64,000 nucleotides of DNA from Phlegmacium glaucopus (lineage: Eukaryota; Basidiomycota; Agaricomycetes; Agaricales; Cortinariaceae). Made by a program: the position numbers and the translations under genes. Positions within the stretch are counted from its first letter, which is position 1. Every line of letters starts with the position of its first letter. The stretch covers positions 132,193 to 196,192 of the forward strand of contig MU130011.1 of the NCBI GenBank assembly GCA_015039465.1. Direction: 5' to 3'. Positions 10,366 to 21,300 of this stretch are shown piece after piece. Under the pieces are notes generated by a model. The model made no database searches, was not told the DNA's origin, and worked only from the letters and a program-made list of their open reading frames with translations.

Positions 10366-11220
10366 ATGAGTTCCAACAACAAAGCCGGCTCCTCCCTCCC
10401 CCCTGCTTCGCAACGAGCAAGGCTCGAAGAAGCACGAGAGCGTCGGCGGAAAGAGCGGGAGGAGGAAGAGAAGCGGGAAGAAGCGGAGATTGAGGAAGCC
10501 CGGAGGCTAGAGGAGGAGGAGGAGAGACTGAAGGTGGAGGCGGAGGCGGAGAGACAACGGGTAGAAGTGGAGAGGAAGAGAGTCGAAGCGGAAAGGAAAA
10601 GCAGGGAGGAGCAGCAGCAGAAACTGCTGGAGATGCAGCGGGTTCGAAAGGCGGAGGAGCAGAGGAGGAGGGAAGCGGAGGTCATCAACATAGATGACGA
10701 AGAAGTAGAAGAAGAACAGGAAGACAACGGGATGGAGGCGGGGCCCAGTGTCCCAAAGAAAAGAAAGTTAAACGAGAAAGTAAGTGCACTCCGGTAAAAA
10801 ACAAGGAAAACATAATACTAAAAGAAATCATAGGAACAAGTAACTCCGACCATGGAAGAAAACCGGCCGGCCTGCGCCCAATGTACAGGCACAGCCACCA
10901 TATGCCACGGAAAGACACGGGGGCCTGGGTGCTGGAGATGCTACCAGCTGAAAAAACGCTGCAGCATAGTCGGAGGGAAGAAAAGGATGGTGGCGGTGGA
11001 ACTGCCAGCGGAGAGGGTCGGAGGGAAAGCAAAAGGAAAAGGAAAGGCAAAGGAGGTGCCGGAGTTGGAAACGGAAGGAATGGATAGGATGGCGGATGCA
11101 TTGGAGATGATAGGAGGGTGGTTGAAGAAGTTGGAAGCGGAGACAGAGAGAACGGACGGAGGGAAGGACGGAGGAGCGGAGACGGAAGGGATGGAAGGAG
11201 TAGAAAAAACAAAAGAGTAG
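10366..11220 (+). CDS. Antisense accessory protein of the LTR element (two exons)
   Basis: Exon 1 is 10,366-10,779 and exon 2 is 10,834-11,220. The 54-nt intron has donor GTAAGT, branch-like ACTAA and acceptor ATAG; splicing joins the two frames in phase 0 to give 266 residues. Residues about 15-115 are a charged coiled coil rich in E, R and K (REEEEKREEAEIEEARR). A nuclear-type basic patch (PKKRKLNEK) sits at the exon boundary. A cysteine cluster follows (CAQC, then CHGK, CWRC and KKRC), which could bind zinc, then a KGKGKAK segment and an acidic tail. From memory, similar coiled-coil plus cysteine-cluster proteins are common as hypothetical proteins in agaricomycetes, often near Ty3 elements. 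The function is unknown; nucleic-acid binding or a role in element silencing or transport is speculation. Confidence 0.8.
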
Positions 11221-11313
11221 ACTAGAAAGTAAATAATATTTTTTACTGTGTTGTTGTTTTGTTTGTTATATAAAAATAATTGTTTTCTTGACTTTGTTTT
11301 GTGAAACGGAAGA

Positions 11314-12061
11314 CTAAGATAACAGAAAGGAAAAGAACGGAAAAGACATGGAAAGGAACGGAAACAACAAGGAAACAAAAGGAATGAGACGGAAAAGGAA
11401 ACAAGGGAGCGGAAGAGGAGGTGTCGTAAGAAGGAACATGGAATGCCATGGGAAGCAGTTTGCAGTCCACAAGGTGGTTAAAGAGATCCATGGAAATTGA
11501 GTCCCGGGGACAGGACAGAGGAAGGAGTTGCACAATGTTTGGTTTTGGAATGAGAACAGGCGGTGCAAGTCCGGAACGACAAGACAGGAAGATGTGGTGG
11601 AGGCTGCTGCAGAACGACTAGCAACGTCGACCGGAATGAACGGAAAGGAAAAGCATTGGTCTCCTTCGGAACGGAATGCCTTCATGAAAGCTGCAGCAGA
11701 CACTAAGGAAATTCCAGGAGTAGTCAATGGTTTCGGAACAAACAGAATAACGGAAGGTGGTCCCGGAAACATCAGAAGGAGTTACATCCTTTGATCTCTC
11801 GGAACCCGCATCGGACATAATAATGTCAAATACCGGACAAGGGGCCTAGGTAAAAACGGAAACAGGAACTGGAAGGATAAAAATACGGCCTCGGAAAGTT
11901 ACACTGCTATCGACCCAATCAATCAACGGATTATGTAGGGTGAGCCAGTCAAGCCCAAGTACAGCAGGAAAATCAGAATCCAGCTTGGTTAATAAAAACC
12001 GGATTTTGTGGACGGATCCACAAGAAAACTGAATGGAAACAAAGGTAGCATGGGTAAACAT
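11314..12061 (-). pseudogene. Protease end and pre-RT linker of truncated pol
   Basis: The minus-strand frame at 12,061-11,846 contains AVLGLDWLTLHNPLIDW, the hallmark at the end of Ty3-type aspartic proteases. A second frame (11,772 downwards) has ISLVSAAAFMKAFRSEG, the linker that usually follows protease in basidiomycete Ty3 polyproteins. The protease catalytic DSG/DTG motif was not found, and no reverse transcriptase follows. Frames are not continuous with gag, so no working protease is expected from this copy. Confidence 0.65.
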
Positions 12062-12298
12062 GCCCGCAGATGAGCCATAATAAAATGGAATCTCATCGGA
12101 GGAATCCGGAAAAATCGGAAAAATCGGAGAAAATGGAAAATGTCAAATAGAAGCGGAAAAGCTGAGATTCGGAAAATGAAGAGAAAAAGGAGAAACAAAA
12201 ACTGTGGGGGTATCTGGAGAGACTATTGCATAGGACTGCAACAAATTCAGCACAGGGGCTCTCGCACATCACCGTCTGTGCTGCGTCCAGCAAATTGC

Positions 12299-12626
12299 TT
12301 AGACTTTTTCCTTCTCTGAGCCGGAGCCCTTCGACATAGCTGGAACGGAGTCAGGAACGGAAACGGAAACGGTAGAGGCTCGGCCTCTAGCGGAGCTTGC
12401 CTTGGCTAAGTTACAGTCAGAAATACAATGACCGGACTTGCCACAAAAAAGACAGAGATTATTATCCATCCGGCGTTGCCTTTCTTGCTGGGTAAGTCTA
12501 CCCCGCAAGTCCAGCTTGCCTTCCAGATTGGGAATTGGAGGAGCGGAAACTTTACCGGAGTCTGCAGGCTTATCGGAATTTTGATCCGAAGGCCGAGACT
12601 GTTTTCTGGAACTGGAAGAAGGGTTG

Positions 12627-12661
<35 letters not shown>

Positions 12662-13520
12662 AACGGGAGGAAGGACCGGAAGATGGACTGGAGGAGGAAG
12701 AAGGAGTAGGAGGCTTCAGAGGATTTTGTTGCTGGCCAGGGACGGCTTCTCGAGAACGTTCTTGCATACGTTCCCAATGTCGAGCATCAGCACTTTGAGC
12801 CTTTAGTCGCATTGCGGCCATGGTCCGGGGCTTGCCATCGCCTTTGGTAATTTCATCCTTGAGTCGGGAAGGCAAACCGTCATAAAACCTATACCTAAGA
12901 GCAGGCTCGCCCCAAGAACAGCGGACTGCCAAAGAGTTGAACCGGACTAAGTAATCGGAGATACATTGGCTATCCTTCATTCGGAGTGACATGAGTTCGT
13001 ATTCTACGTCGGCGGATTCGTCGAAAGGACCAAAGTTGGAATGAAGTTCGCTGACAAAGAGATCCCAATCTTCAAGCCAAGACGGAGGCTCGTCGGTGAG
13101 ACCGGAAATTCCAGGTTCAAACCATTCCTGAGCAACATCCCGGAGATAGGACAAAGCAAAGGTTACTCGCTTGGAGTCATCTCGGAATGTGTCGGAAGAG
13201 CTCCGGAAATAGAGCTTGCACTGGAAAAGAAAAGCTTTTAGTTTCTTAGGATCCTTACCCGTGAAGGGTTCGGGCTCTCTAAGTCTGCCAGCCGAATCGG
13301 ACTTGGCTGAAGATTTCCCGAGGGAATTCAAAGCGGAAACAAGTTGATTGATATGAATAGATGGAGACTCAACTTCGTCCGTAGTACTCCGAGGTTCATC
13401 AATATGACTAGCCTCTTCAACTATATCGGGCACGGGAGTCTGCCTGGCGGGGGAGTGTTCATGGGACATATTTTCTTGTATCGGGAATGGATTTTTTGAA
13501 GTTTTAGAACGAGTTAGCAT
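12299..13520 (-). pseudogene. gag (capsid and zinc-knuckle nucleocapsid), frame broken at an A run
   Basis: The likely start is MLTRSKTSKNPFP at 13,520, about 30 nt after the 5' LTR; an upstream ATG at 13,619 lies inside the LTR. The capsid part includes KDPKKLKAFLFQCKLYF, DVAQEWFEP and FNSLAVRCSWGEPALRYRFY, typical of Ty3 Gag. The zinc knuckle CLFCGKSGHCISDC (CX2CX4HX4C) lies in another frame at about 12,435-12,475. The two frames are separated by a run of 33 A (12,627-12,659). Either the gene is frameshifted or the run is a sequence gap, in which case gag may be intact. Confidence 0.75.
12627..12659. repeat. Run of 33 A inside gag
   Basis: Pure homopolymer (poly-T in gag sense, giving poly-Phe). 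It separates two otherwise compatible Gag frames. It could be a real microsatellite or a placeholder for missing bases, like the runs at 34,677 and 62,353. Confidence 0.8.
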
Positions 13521-13550
13521 AGAAGGAGTGGGTGAGAAGTTCGAATATAC

Positions 13551-14129
13551 TGTTAAGTTCGAGAACTCTGTTCCGGAGTTTCGGACGGAGTAACGGACGG
13601 AGTCACGGAACGGAGTCACGGAAAGGATAGGACTTAGCCTCAGCTTATGTGCTGTGCTACCCAGAACCTTCGTGTCCTAGATTTCGGAGTAAGACAGAGC
13701 GGAGCGGAACCGGAAGGTGCAAAGAACTTAGAGGAAGACCAAGAGTGGGAAACTAAGTCGATATTCGAACTGAGGAAAACATACAAGTTTCGAGTACTTA
13801 AATATAAAAGGAATAGCATCCGAAATATAAATATAAATATAAATGCTGCGTTCTGCTCCCGGAAGGTCCTGCATTCTTGGGGTGAATAATCCATAGCTGG
13901 TGTGCTGACTGATGGTGGGAAAGTGATGACAAAGAAATAGTTGTTATGACAAAGGTGTGGTAAGGGGTTTGGGATATCGTCGGAAGAGTCGGAATGATAC
14001 GGAGAAGTCTCGGAGTCGGACGTAGGAGGAGGAGAGTCGGAGACAAGGGAAAGGACTGGAACGGAGTACGGACTACCGGAAACAACTCCGTCGGAGTCGG
14101 ACCGGAGTAACGTGTGACGGAATGTAACA
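13551..14129 (-). repeat. 5' LTR (579 bp)
   Basis: It starts TGTTAAGTTCGAG and ends GAATGTAACA, and is followed directly by the target repeat GCCTG. Near-identity with 9,618-10,197 indicates a young insertion. Confidence 0.9.
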
Positions 14130-14134
14130 GCCTG

Positions 14135-14907
14135 TTATCTTGTGGTCTCTAGCAAAACATCAAATTCTGATTCTGACTAAGCATGTATTTGTTGATTGAT
14201 GGCTTATTAATATGAAAACAACTGTAAGGATAATTTATTGTTCCTGCAGAAAATAATAGATAAATGTTAGAATTAAATAATAATGAATTTAGGCAGAAAA
14301 CATGTTATGTATTTTAATTTTTACTAATCCTTCACCTTTTTAAGTGTAGGGCCAAGGCCAAACCAAAGCCAAAGTCAAGCCAAGTTTTGACCCCAAGCCA
14401 GGGCTGCCAGGGCTGGAAAAAGTGAAGCTAAAGCCAAGGAAAGCCAAGCCAGCACATCACTAGACAGCACTACTATAAAATTATATTCCACTCAACCTAA
14501 AATCCCATTAGCATCCTTAATTATTCTGCTTTCAAAATTCCAACTCCAAGATTTGTCTGCTCTTGGTGCTTAGTAATATGCTTACATAAGGTGCTGGATT
14601 AAAGTGTCACCTAGTACTAGTGATTGACTCTGTTGACAAAATACCTTGCTGAACTAAGCTATTATTGTAATGCAACTTCATTATCAAACACTAGGTGTCA
14701 GGGGATAACCCTGAGGTATATACTATATTTACTGTATTTTGACTTGCTTGCATACTTATTTGCTACTGTTTGGCTACCACCTTATTTTGAGTAGTAGTTA
14801 GTAATTACTGTCCTTATCTCATTATTTACTGGAACCCCCTACTTTGCTAGCTTGTTGCTACTGATACCTAGTCTTTATAGATTGTCTACTCTCCCTAGAG
14901 TTGAGGA
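14135..14907. other. Intergenic with a short AAGCCA word repeat
   Basis: No gene seen. At 14,345-14,455 the words AAGCCA, GGCCAA and GCCAGGGCTG recur. The patch ends with CACATCACTAG, reminiscent of the hAT-like end at 1,376, but no matching left end or target duplication was found. Confidence 0.45.
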
Positions 14908-15306
14908 CTTTACTCTCCCCCACACATTCTGAGCAGATCCAAGCAGATCTGAGCACTTTTTGAGTGTATTCTGAGTGGAATTTGCTTGGACCCACTTGGA
15001 TCTGCTCAGACTGCTAGGAATGGAACCTATATACCTCCCCAACCTTAAAAAAGCCCTAAAAAAACCTTAACAAAACCTTAACAAACTATATACCTCCCTA
15101 ACCTTAACACAACCTTAACAAAAACCTTAACAAAACCTTAACAAAACCTTAACAGAAGTATTTTCCCAATAAATTTGTGTCTTATTTGCTTGGATCCACT
15201 TGGAATCTGCTTGGAATCTGCTCAGATCTGCTTGGAATCTGCTCAGATCTGCTCAGACTGCTTGGATCTGCTTGGATCTGAGTGGAATGTGTGGGGGAGG
15301 GTAAAG
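14908..15306. mobile_element. Palindromic word-repeat element B
   Basis: The 399-bp element has 22-bp inverted ends with one mismatch (left CTTTACTCTCCCCCACACATTC, right inverse CTTTACCCTCCCCCACACATTC). Both arms are built of GATC-centred words (GCAGATC, TTGGATCTGC, TCTGAGCAG). The centre has tandem AACCTTAAC units and TATATACCTCCC. No coding capacity. It shares the CTTTAC plus C-run end design with elements A and C. Confidence 0.75.
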
Positions 15307-16501
15307 TACTGCTAGAGTCCCATCTCCTCTTATATGTAGGTTGCCCTAACACTGGGCAGTACTATATTGTGGATGGACAATTCTCATATATACCTGCACT
15401 TAAATACAAATTTTGAGTGATGCTTCAAGCTTCAAGCTTCAAGCCTTCAAGGTTTCAAATTTCAACCCCAAAATCTGCTCTCAGCTGTGAACAACAGAGA
15501 TCAGCAGTGATTCCAAAGCTCACAACTTACTGAATTGCAACCAACAACAAGAGGAAGAACCATTCCAGACAATTATACAAGGGATTGTGCATTGTAAACC
15601 ACTCATAGACTGAATGGCATCAGTTGAGGTCACACTAGGTGCTCATGAGAGGACTGTTGTGGTCATCTGCTAGCATTGATAATTCATGTTGGTTTTGGCT
15701 ATGGCTGGCTGTGTGTGATTGGGCATGGTTTTTCAGGTCCTGTAAATTTTATTTTTTTTGGTTTTTTTCTTTTGGGGTAGGGACATCAGGAAAAATGATT
15801 TTGGCCCTAGGTAGCCTTGGGTAATTTGTTAGTGTCACACTACCCAGGACATCCCAGGACATCCTAGAGCAGCACAGGTAAAATTTGAGTGTTACACACT
15901 TATCCAAGGACACCTCAGGACAACCTAGGACAGCATAGATAAAGTTTTGAGTGTCACCCATTTGCTCAAGACACCTTTAGTGTATCCTGGTGCATTGACC
16001 ATCTGGATTAAATCACATCAGGAGGCCCTGGGAGTCCCTTAGAATTTATGAATTTTGCTAGAGAATGTTTAACTGCCATGTCCAGGAAAGTATTTTACAG
16101 TTTTCTCAATAAGGAGAGCTGCTATTAATATAATTTAAACATATTCAGGGTCCTAAAACAATTCTCTAAAAAATTTCCTTTTTTGGAATTTATGTAGACC
16201 CATATGCTTGAAATCATGCTTATCTGTGATCATGTGACCAATGGTCTATGCACCATCCAAAAGATATATAAACCACCCACAATTTTGTTTTCTTATTTCC
16301 TACTTCCCCAGTATTATATATGTACTAGTATATTTATGTATCACTTATTTATGTATCACTATTTTATTATTATTTTATTACTAGTATATATGATGTTTAG
16401 AATAATTGAATATAATTTTATTATGATTATTATTATTCTGTTGTGTGAGACCATTTAAATATCTGGTTCATATATGTTTTCTAGCATCAGATCCAAGTTT
16501 A
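15307..16501. other. Intergenic with minor tandem repeats
   Basis: No credible gene. It holds (CTTCAAG)n near 15,426-15,450 and an imperfect minisatellite (CCAGGACATCC / CAGCACAGGTAAA...GAGTGT, about 65-nt period) at 15,838-15,960. An AT-rich stretch (16,280-16,440) follows. Confidence 0.45.
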
Positions 16502-17060
16502 CTTTACCCTCCCTGGGTTAATCCATATGGATTCCATAAAATAGAGGGTGGATTCCATGGAATGAGGAATGGAATCCATAAAATACAAATGGATTCTATA
16601 CCTATTCCATGGAATATAGAGATGGAGTCCATACTTTTCCATACCCATTCCATACTCATTCCATGGAATATACAGATGGAGTCCATACCTATTCCATGGA
16701 ATACACAGATGGACTCCATACTCATTCCATACCTATTCCATAGAATATGTAGATGGATTCCATACCCATTCCATGGAATATAAAGATGGACTCCATACCT
16801 ATTCTATGGAATATAGGGATAGACTCCAAACCCATTCCATGGAATATACAGATGGATTACACACCTATTCCACACCCATCCTGTATAAAAATCCATACAG
16901 AATCCACACAGAATCCATATAAAATAAGTGTGGAATAGGTGTAGAATTTATCTGTATACTCCATGAAATGGGATGGAGTCCATCTCTATATTCCATAGAA
17001 TGGGTATGGAATGGTATGGAATCCATCTGTATATTCCATGGAATAGGAGCAATACTTTAC
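16502..17060. mobile_element. Palindromic word-repeat element A, copy 2 (empty site)
   Basis: From CTTTACCCTCCCTGGG onwards it is the reverse complement of 8,655 back to about 7,450; over 16,504-16,725 versus 8,432-8,653 the encoded frames are identical. The solo LTR of copy 1 is absent: the sequence AAGATGGACTCCATACC runs through the target with a single GTCCA. The far arm is truncated, ending near an isolated TACTTTAC (17,053-17,060). Confidence 0.75.
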
Positions 17061-17226
17061 TGCAATGGGGAGGATCAAAGGCAGGAAAAGAATGAGATTG
17101 GGATTGTTAAAACATCACACGGTGTATGAAGGAGAAGGAGTGGGCATGATATTGGGTTTGGAGTTGATAAGAGAAGAATGAGAAGTATTGGGTATAATAC
17201 CAATGGGTGTTGACAACACAGGAGGT
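17061..17226. other. Spacer between palindromic elements
   Basis: No gene or repeat recognised. Confidence 0.4.
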
Positions 17227-17572
17227 CTTTATGGTCCCCCACCCTTTCCAATTGGAATTCCCAGGAATTCTGAGGATTCCTGAGGCCCAGGAATTCCAAT
17301 TGGAAGGATTTAGTATTGTCTCTCACCAGAAAGTCATGTATTTTCAGAATTTCATTCCAATTTCATTCCAGTCCCATTCCAACAATTCCAAGCTTTCCAA
17401 GTTTCCAATTGGAAGTCTTGGAAACAATTGGAATTACTTGGAAACATTTGGAATTTCTTGGAAACATCTTGGAAACAATTGGAATTATTTGGAATTCCAA
17501 GACTTCCAAGGATTCCAAGGATTCCAAATGTTGCCAAAGAATTCCAATTGGAAAGGGTGGGGGACTGTAAAG
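17227..17572. mobile_element. Palindromic word-repeat element C
   Basis: The 346-bp element has inverted ends (left CTTTATGGTCCCCCACCC, right inverse CTTTACAGTCCCCCACCC, both continuing TTTCCAATTGG). The interior repeats TTCCAATTGGAA, TTGGAAAC and TTCCAAG in both orientations. It has the same terminal design as elements A and B but an unrelated word. Confidence 0.75.
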
Positions 17573-17599
17573 TATTTGTGACTGACCATTGAGCTTCTT

Positions 17600-17800
17600 T
17601 AGGTGCAACTGTCTTTGAGGAACTCACAATTATGAAGTCTGCATGGGGTCCAAAGCTTTACAATGCAGCTGCATACAATAATTCTCAAGTTGAGACTTGT
17701 CTCATTGACTTTGAAGAGCTACTCATTGAAGATGTTGATGCATTAGAGTGGGAAAATGACCTAGCAATGGATTTAGATGATGAATTACTTGTTGTTTAGC
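17600..17800 (+). pseudogene. C-terminal fragment of an unidentified protein
   Basis: A frame reads TVFEELTIMKSAWGPK, then QVETCLIDFEELL and an acidic end DLAMDLDDELLVV before a stop. The acidic tail after a conserved-looking segment resembles transposase C-termini, but I cannot assign a family. Confidence 0.3.
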
Positions 17801-18302
17801 TTAACATTAGCTCTTTTGTTTATTATCAGCTTAATTAAAGTCTCCAATTTCATTTTTACATGTATCTAACTGGTTTAAACTGGTTTTTCAACTGGTTTCA
17901 ATGTTAACTGGTTGAAACCAGTTAAAAAACTGATGAAGACTGACAAAGACTGGTTCACATCAGTCTGGTCCAGTTTTTTGAGCAGTCCCTAAAGAAGGTT
18001 AACCAGTCACAGTTCTGGTTAAGGCTGTTGGAGGCCAAAATACCAGACCAGACTGGACTTTCAAGCATTAATGCCTAAGCTAGGTATAATAAATTTCACA
18101 CTAAAAAATAGCATAAGGCCTCTGTTGTCACATGAGCTAGATACAATGAGAATTCAAAGTCCAAACATTACATAACAATCTTCTAGCATGGATTGGGGGA
18201 CATGGTAAAAACAAGACTATATAAGTCATGCATCAAGCATGATGCTCAAACAATGACCAAAAGAAAAAGAAAGGTTGTAACATGTTAACATTGTAACTAT
18301 AT
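17801..18302. other. Intergenic with ACTGGTTT word repeat
   Basis: At 17,868-18,060 the words ACTGGTTT, AACCAGT and AGACTGG recur in both orientations, another member of the word-repeat class. No end motif was identified. The remainder is the 3' flank of the NACHT-WD40 gene. Confidence 0.45.
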
Positions 18303-21300
18303 TTAGGGGAAAAATTTTTGAGCAGAAGTAACATCATGAAATATAAGGACCATACATACTTCTAAAAGCAGAACTTCTCCTGATTGATACCCAAGACATA
18401 TTTTGGATTTGTGGTGGCTGATGGAAGTTGAGTTATGGAAAGGAGGTGGAACCCAGATTTTCTGAAGATTTGTAGTGTGGGCTATTGTGTCATTGCATAT
18501 GTGAAGGAATGATGGCTCAAGAGAGACATCAATTCTGCCATCAAAATCAGTGTGGATAAACACACCATCAGGAACATGGTTATTAGATGAAGGCAAAAAA
18601 GGCATATGTCCATTGATCACTGCCTTACACTCTCCTGTGGCTGTATTCCAGATACGTGCAGTGCGATCCAAAGATGCAGATACAATATGCATACCATCAG
18701 GGGAGAAGACAACAGATTGAACCCAAAATGAATGTCCATTGAGCACTGCCTCACACTCTCCTGTGGCTGTATTCCAGATCCGTGCAGTGTGATCCCGAGA
18801 TGCAGAGACAATATGCATACCATCAGGTGAGAAGACAGCAGAGTTGACCTGATCTGTATGTTTGAGCTCTGCCTCACACTCTCCTGTGGCTGTATTCCAG
18901 ATCCATGCAGTGTGATCCTGAGATGCAGAGACAATATGCATACCATCAGGAGAGAAGACAGCAGAGTTGACCCAACCTGTATGTCCTTTGAGCTCTGCCT
19001 CACACTCTCCTGTGGCTGTATTCCAGATCCATGCAGTGTGATCCCGAGATGCAGAGACAATATGCATACCATCAGGAGAGAACACAGCAGACCAGACCCA
19101 ACCTGTATGTCCTTTAAGCTCTGCCTTACACTCTCCTGTGGCTGTATTCCAGATCCGTGGAGTCCGATCTGAAGATGCAGAGACAATATGCATACCATCA
19201 GGAGAGAAGACAGCAGACTTGACCTCATGTGAATGTCCTTTGAGCACTGCCTCACACTCTCCTGTGGCTGTATTCCAGATCCGTGCAGTGTGATCTGAAG
19301 ATGCAGAGACAATATGCATACCATCAGGAGAGAAGACAGCAGAGTTGACCTTAAATGCATGTCCTATGAGCACTGCTTCACACTCTTCTGCAGCTGTATT
19401 CCAGATATTTACAGTTCTATCTATAGATGCAGACACAATATGCATACCATCAGGAGAGAAGACAGCAGAGTTGACATTAGATGCATGTCCTATGAGCACA
19501 GCTTCACAGTGTCCTGTGGCTGTATTCCAGATCCGTGCAGTGTGATCCTGAGATGCAGACACAATATGCATACCATCAGGAGAGAAGACAGCAGAGTTGA
19601 CCCAATGTGAATGTCCTTTGAGCACTACCTCACACTCTCCTGTGGCTGTATTCCAGATCCGTGCAGTGTGATCCCAAGATGCAGAGACAATATGCATACC
19701 ATCAGGAGAGAAGACAGCAGAGTTGACCCAATCTGTATGTCCTTTGAGCTCTGCCTCACACTCTCCTGTGGCTGTATTCCAGATCCATGCAGTGTGATCC
19801 TGAGATGCAGACACAATATGCATACCATCAGGAGAGAAGACAGTGAAGTTGACCAGATCCATGAATGTCCTTTGAGCTCTGCCTCACACTCTCCTGTGGC
19901 TGTATTCCAGATCCGTGCAGTGTGATCATAAGATGCAGACACAATATGCATACCATCAGGAGAGAACACAGCAGACCAGACCCAATCTGTATGTCCTTTA
20001 AGCTCTGCCTCACACTCTCCTGTGGCTGTATTCCAGATCTGTGGAGTGTGATCTGAAGATGCAGAGACAATATGCATACCATCAGGAGAGAAGACAGCAG
20101 ACTTGACCTCATGTGAATGTCCTTTGAGCACTGCCTCACACTCTCCTGTGGCTGTATTCCAGATCCGTGCAGTGTGATCTGAAGATGCAGAGACAATATG
20201 CATACCATCAGGAGAGAAGACAGCAGAGATGACCCGATGTGTATGGCCCTCAAGCCATGCCTCACACTCTCCTGTGGCTGTATTCCAGATCTGTGCAGAG
20301 CAGAAAGATGCAGAGACAATATGCATACCATCAGGAGAAAAGACAGCAGTGTTAACATCATTTAAGTGTCTCAGAACTACTTCAGACTGGCTCCATGCTT
20401 TTCTCCTTCCCAGACAGAGCTTCCATGGACAATCCATCTTATCTCCATATCTTTTCCAGATATCAGATGTTTCAGGCAGCCAGGCTAGGGCTGAAGGACA
20501 TCCTTCAAGGCTGCTATTTTTAATAAAACCAAAACTTTCTTTCAAAAACCTCTTTGCATCAATCACAGTTGTTGCCAAGACCTTTTGGGTCTATTTTCTA
20601 GTGTAAGTGCAATCCATCTGCAGAAACAAGATCACTTACATTTGCCCAATTTTCTAGTTTTTGCAATGAATGTATGGCAGTGTCCAATTTTCCTAAAATA
20701 CTCAAACAATCCATCCATCGCAGAAGATGTCTTCCAAAAAAATGCTTCAATTCAGCACATTCACTGTTCTTGTCCACATAGGTAAAATGAATGGCCCAGC
20801 TACCACAAGCATATGCAAGAGCTTCAGAAATTTCTTCACATTTCCTCTCTGCCAAGTAAGATACCCTTTCTTTCTGTGACCATTTTTTCTCCATCAAGGA
20901 CAGACACTGAAGTGCCAGATATTTATGTGAAACACAAGGGTCAAGATAATGCTTTGGGGAAAGAATGTGATTACTGATGAAATCATAGAAGGAAGCATGG
21001 AGTACTGAGATCTGCTTAGCAGAGTCTGGATATGATGGAATATGTATCAATGAATGAAGGGAAGAAAGGGCTGCATCAACTTGTTCTATGGGTATTTCCA
21101 TCAAAAGACTGATGGCAGTCATAGAAAGAGGATTATAGACATATACAACAGCTGTCAGAACCATGTCTATATTCCATGCCTCCCCAACATTTGCAGAGTC
21201 ATAAGCAGCATCCAAAATTCTTTCATAAAGAACATGTAATGGTTGGGTTAGACCAGATGTGGTTCCCAATGCAAGATTGACCACATCTGAAAGTCGCTTA

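Larger units (their letters stand above)
9618..14129 (-). mobile_element. Non-autonomous Ty3-type LTR element with antisense gene
   Basis: The 4,512-bp element is bounded by two nearly identical LTRs and by the 5-bp direct repeat GCCTG (9,613-9,617 and 14,130-14,134). Reading on the minus strand, it has the 5' LTR, gag with a zinc knuckle, the end of an aspartic protease and the linker that normally precedes reverse transcriptase. No reverse transcriptase, RNase H or integrase is present. The remaining space before the 3' LTR is filled by a spliced gene on the opposite strand. This organisation resembles gag-only non-autonomous elements (TR-GAG type), mobilised in trans. The dense CpGs and near-identical LTRs suggest recent insertion. 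I found no canonical TGG-type primer-binding site. Confidence 0.85.

Noticed and set aside
10308..11378. Serine/phenylalanine-rich minus-strand ORFs opposite the antisense gene
   Set aside because: Shadows of the E/R/K-rich plus-strand coding sequence; the spliced plus-strand model explains the region.
13520..13550. Primer-binding site next to the 5' LTR
   Set aside because: No TGG-type tRNA complement is visible; self-priming was considered but no complementary segment was found.
13521..13619. Gag start at the upstream ATG (13,619)
   Set aside because: It lies inside the 5' LTR; the ATG at 13,520 just after the LTR fits Ty3 elements better.
18617..20361. Long ORFs in the other frames over the WD array
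   Set aside because: Periodic shadows of the highly repeated WD40 units.
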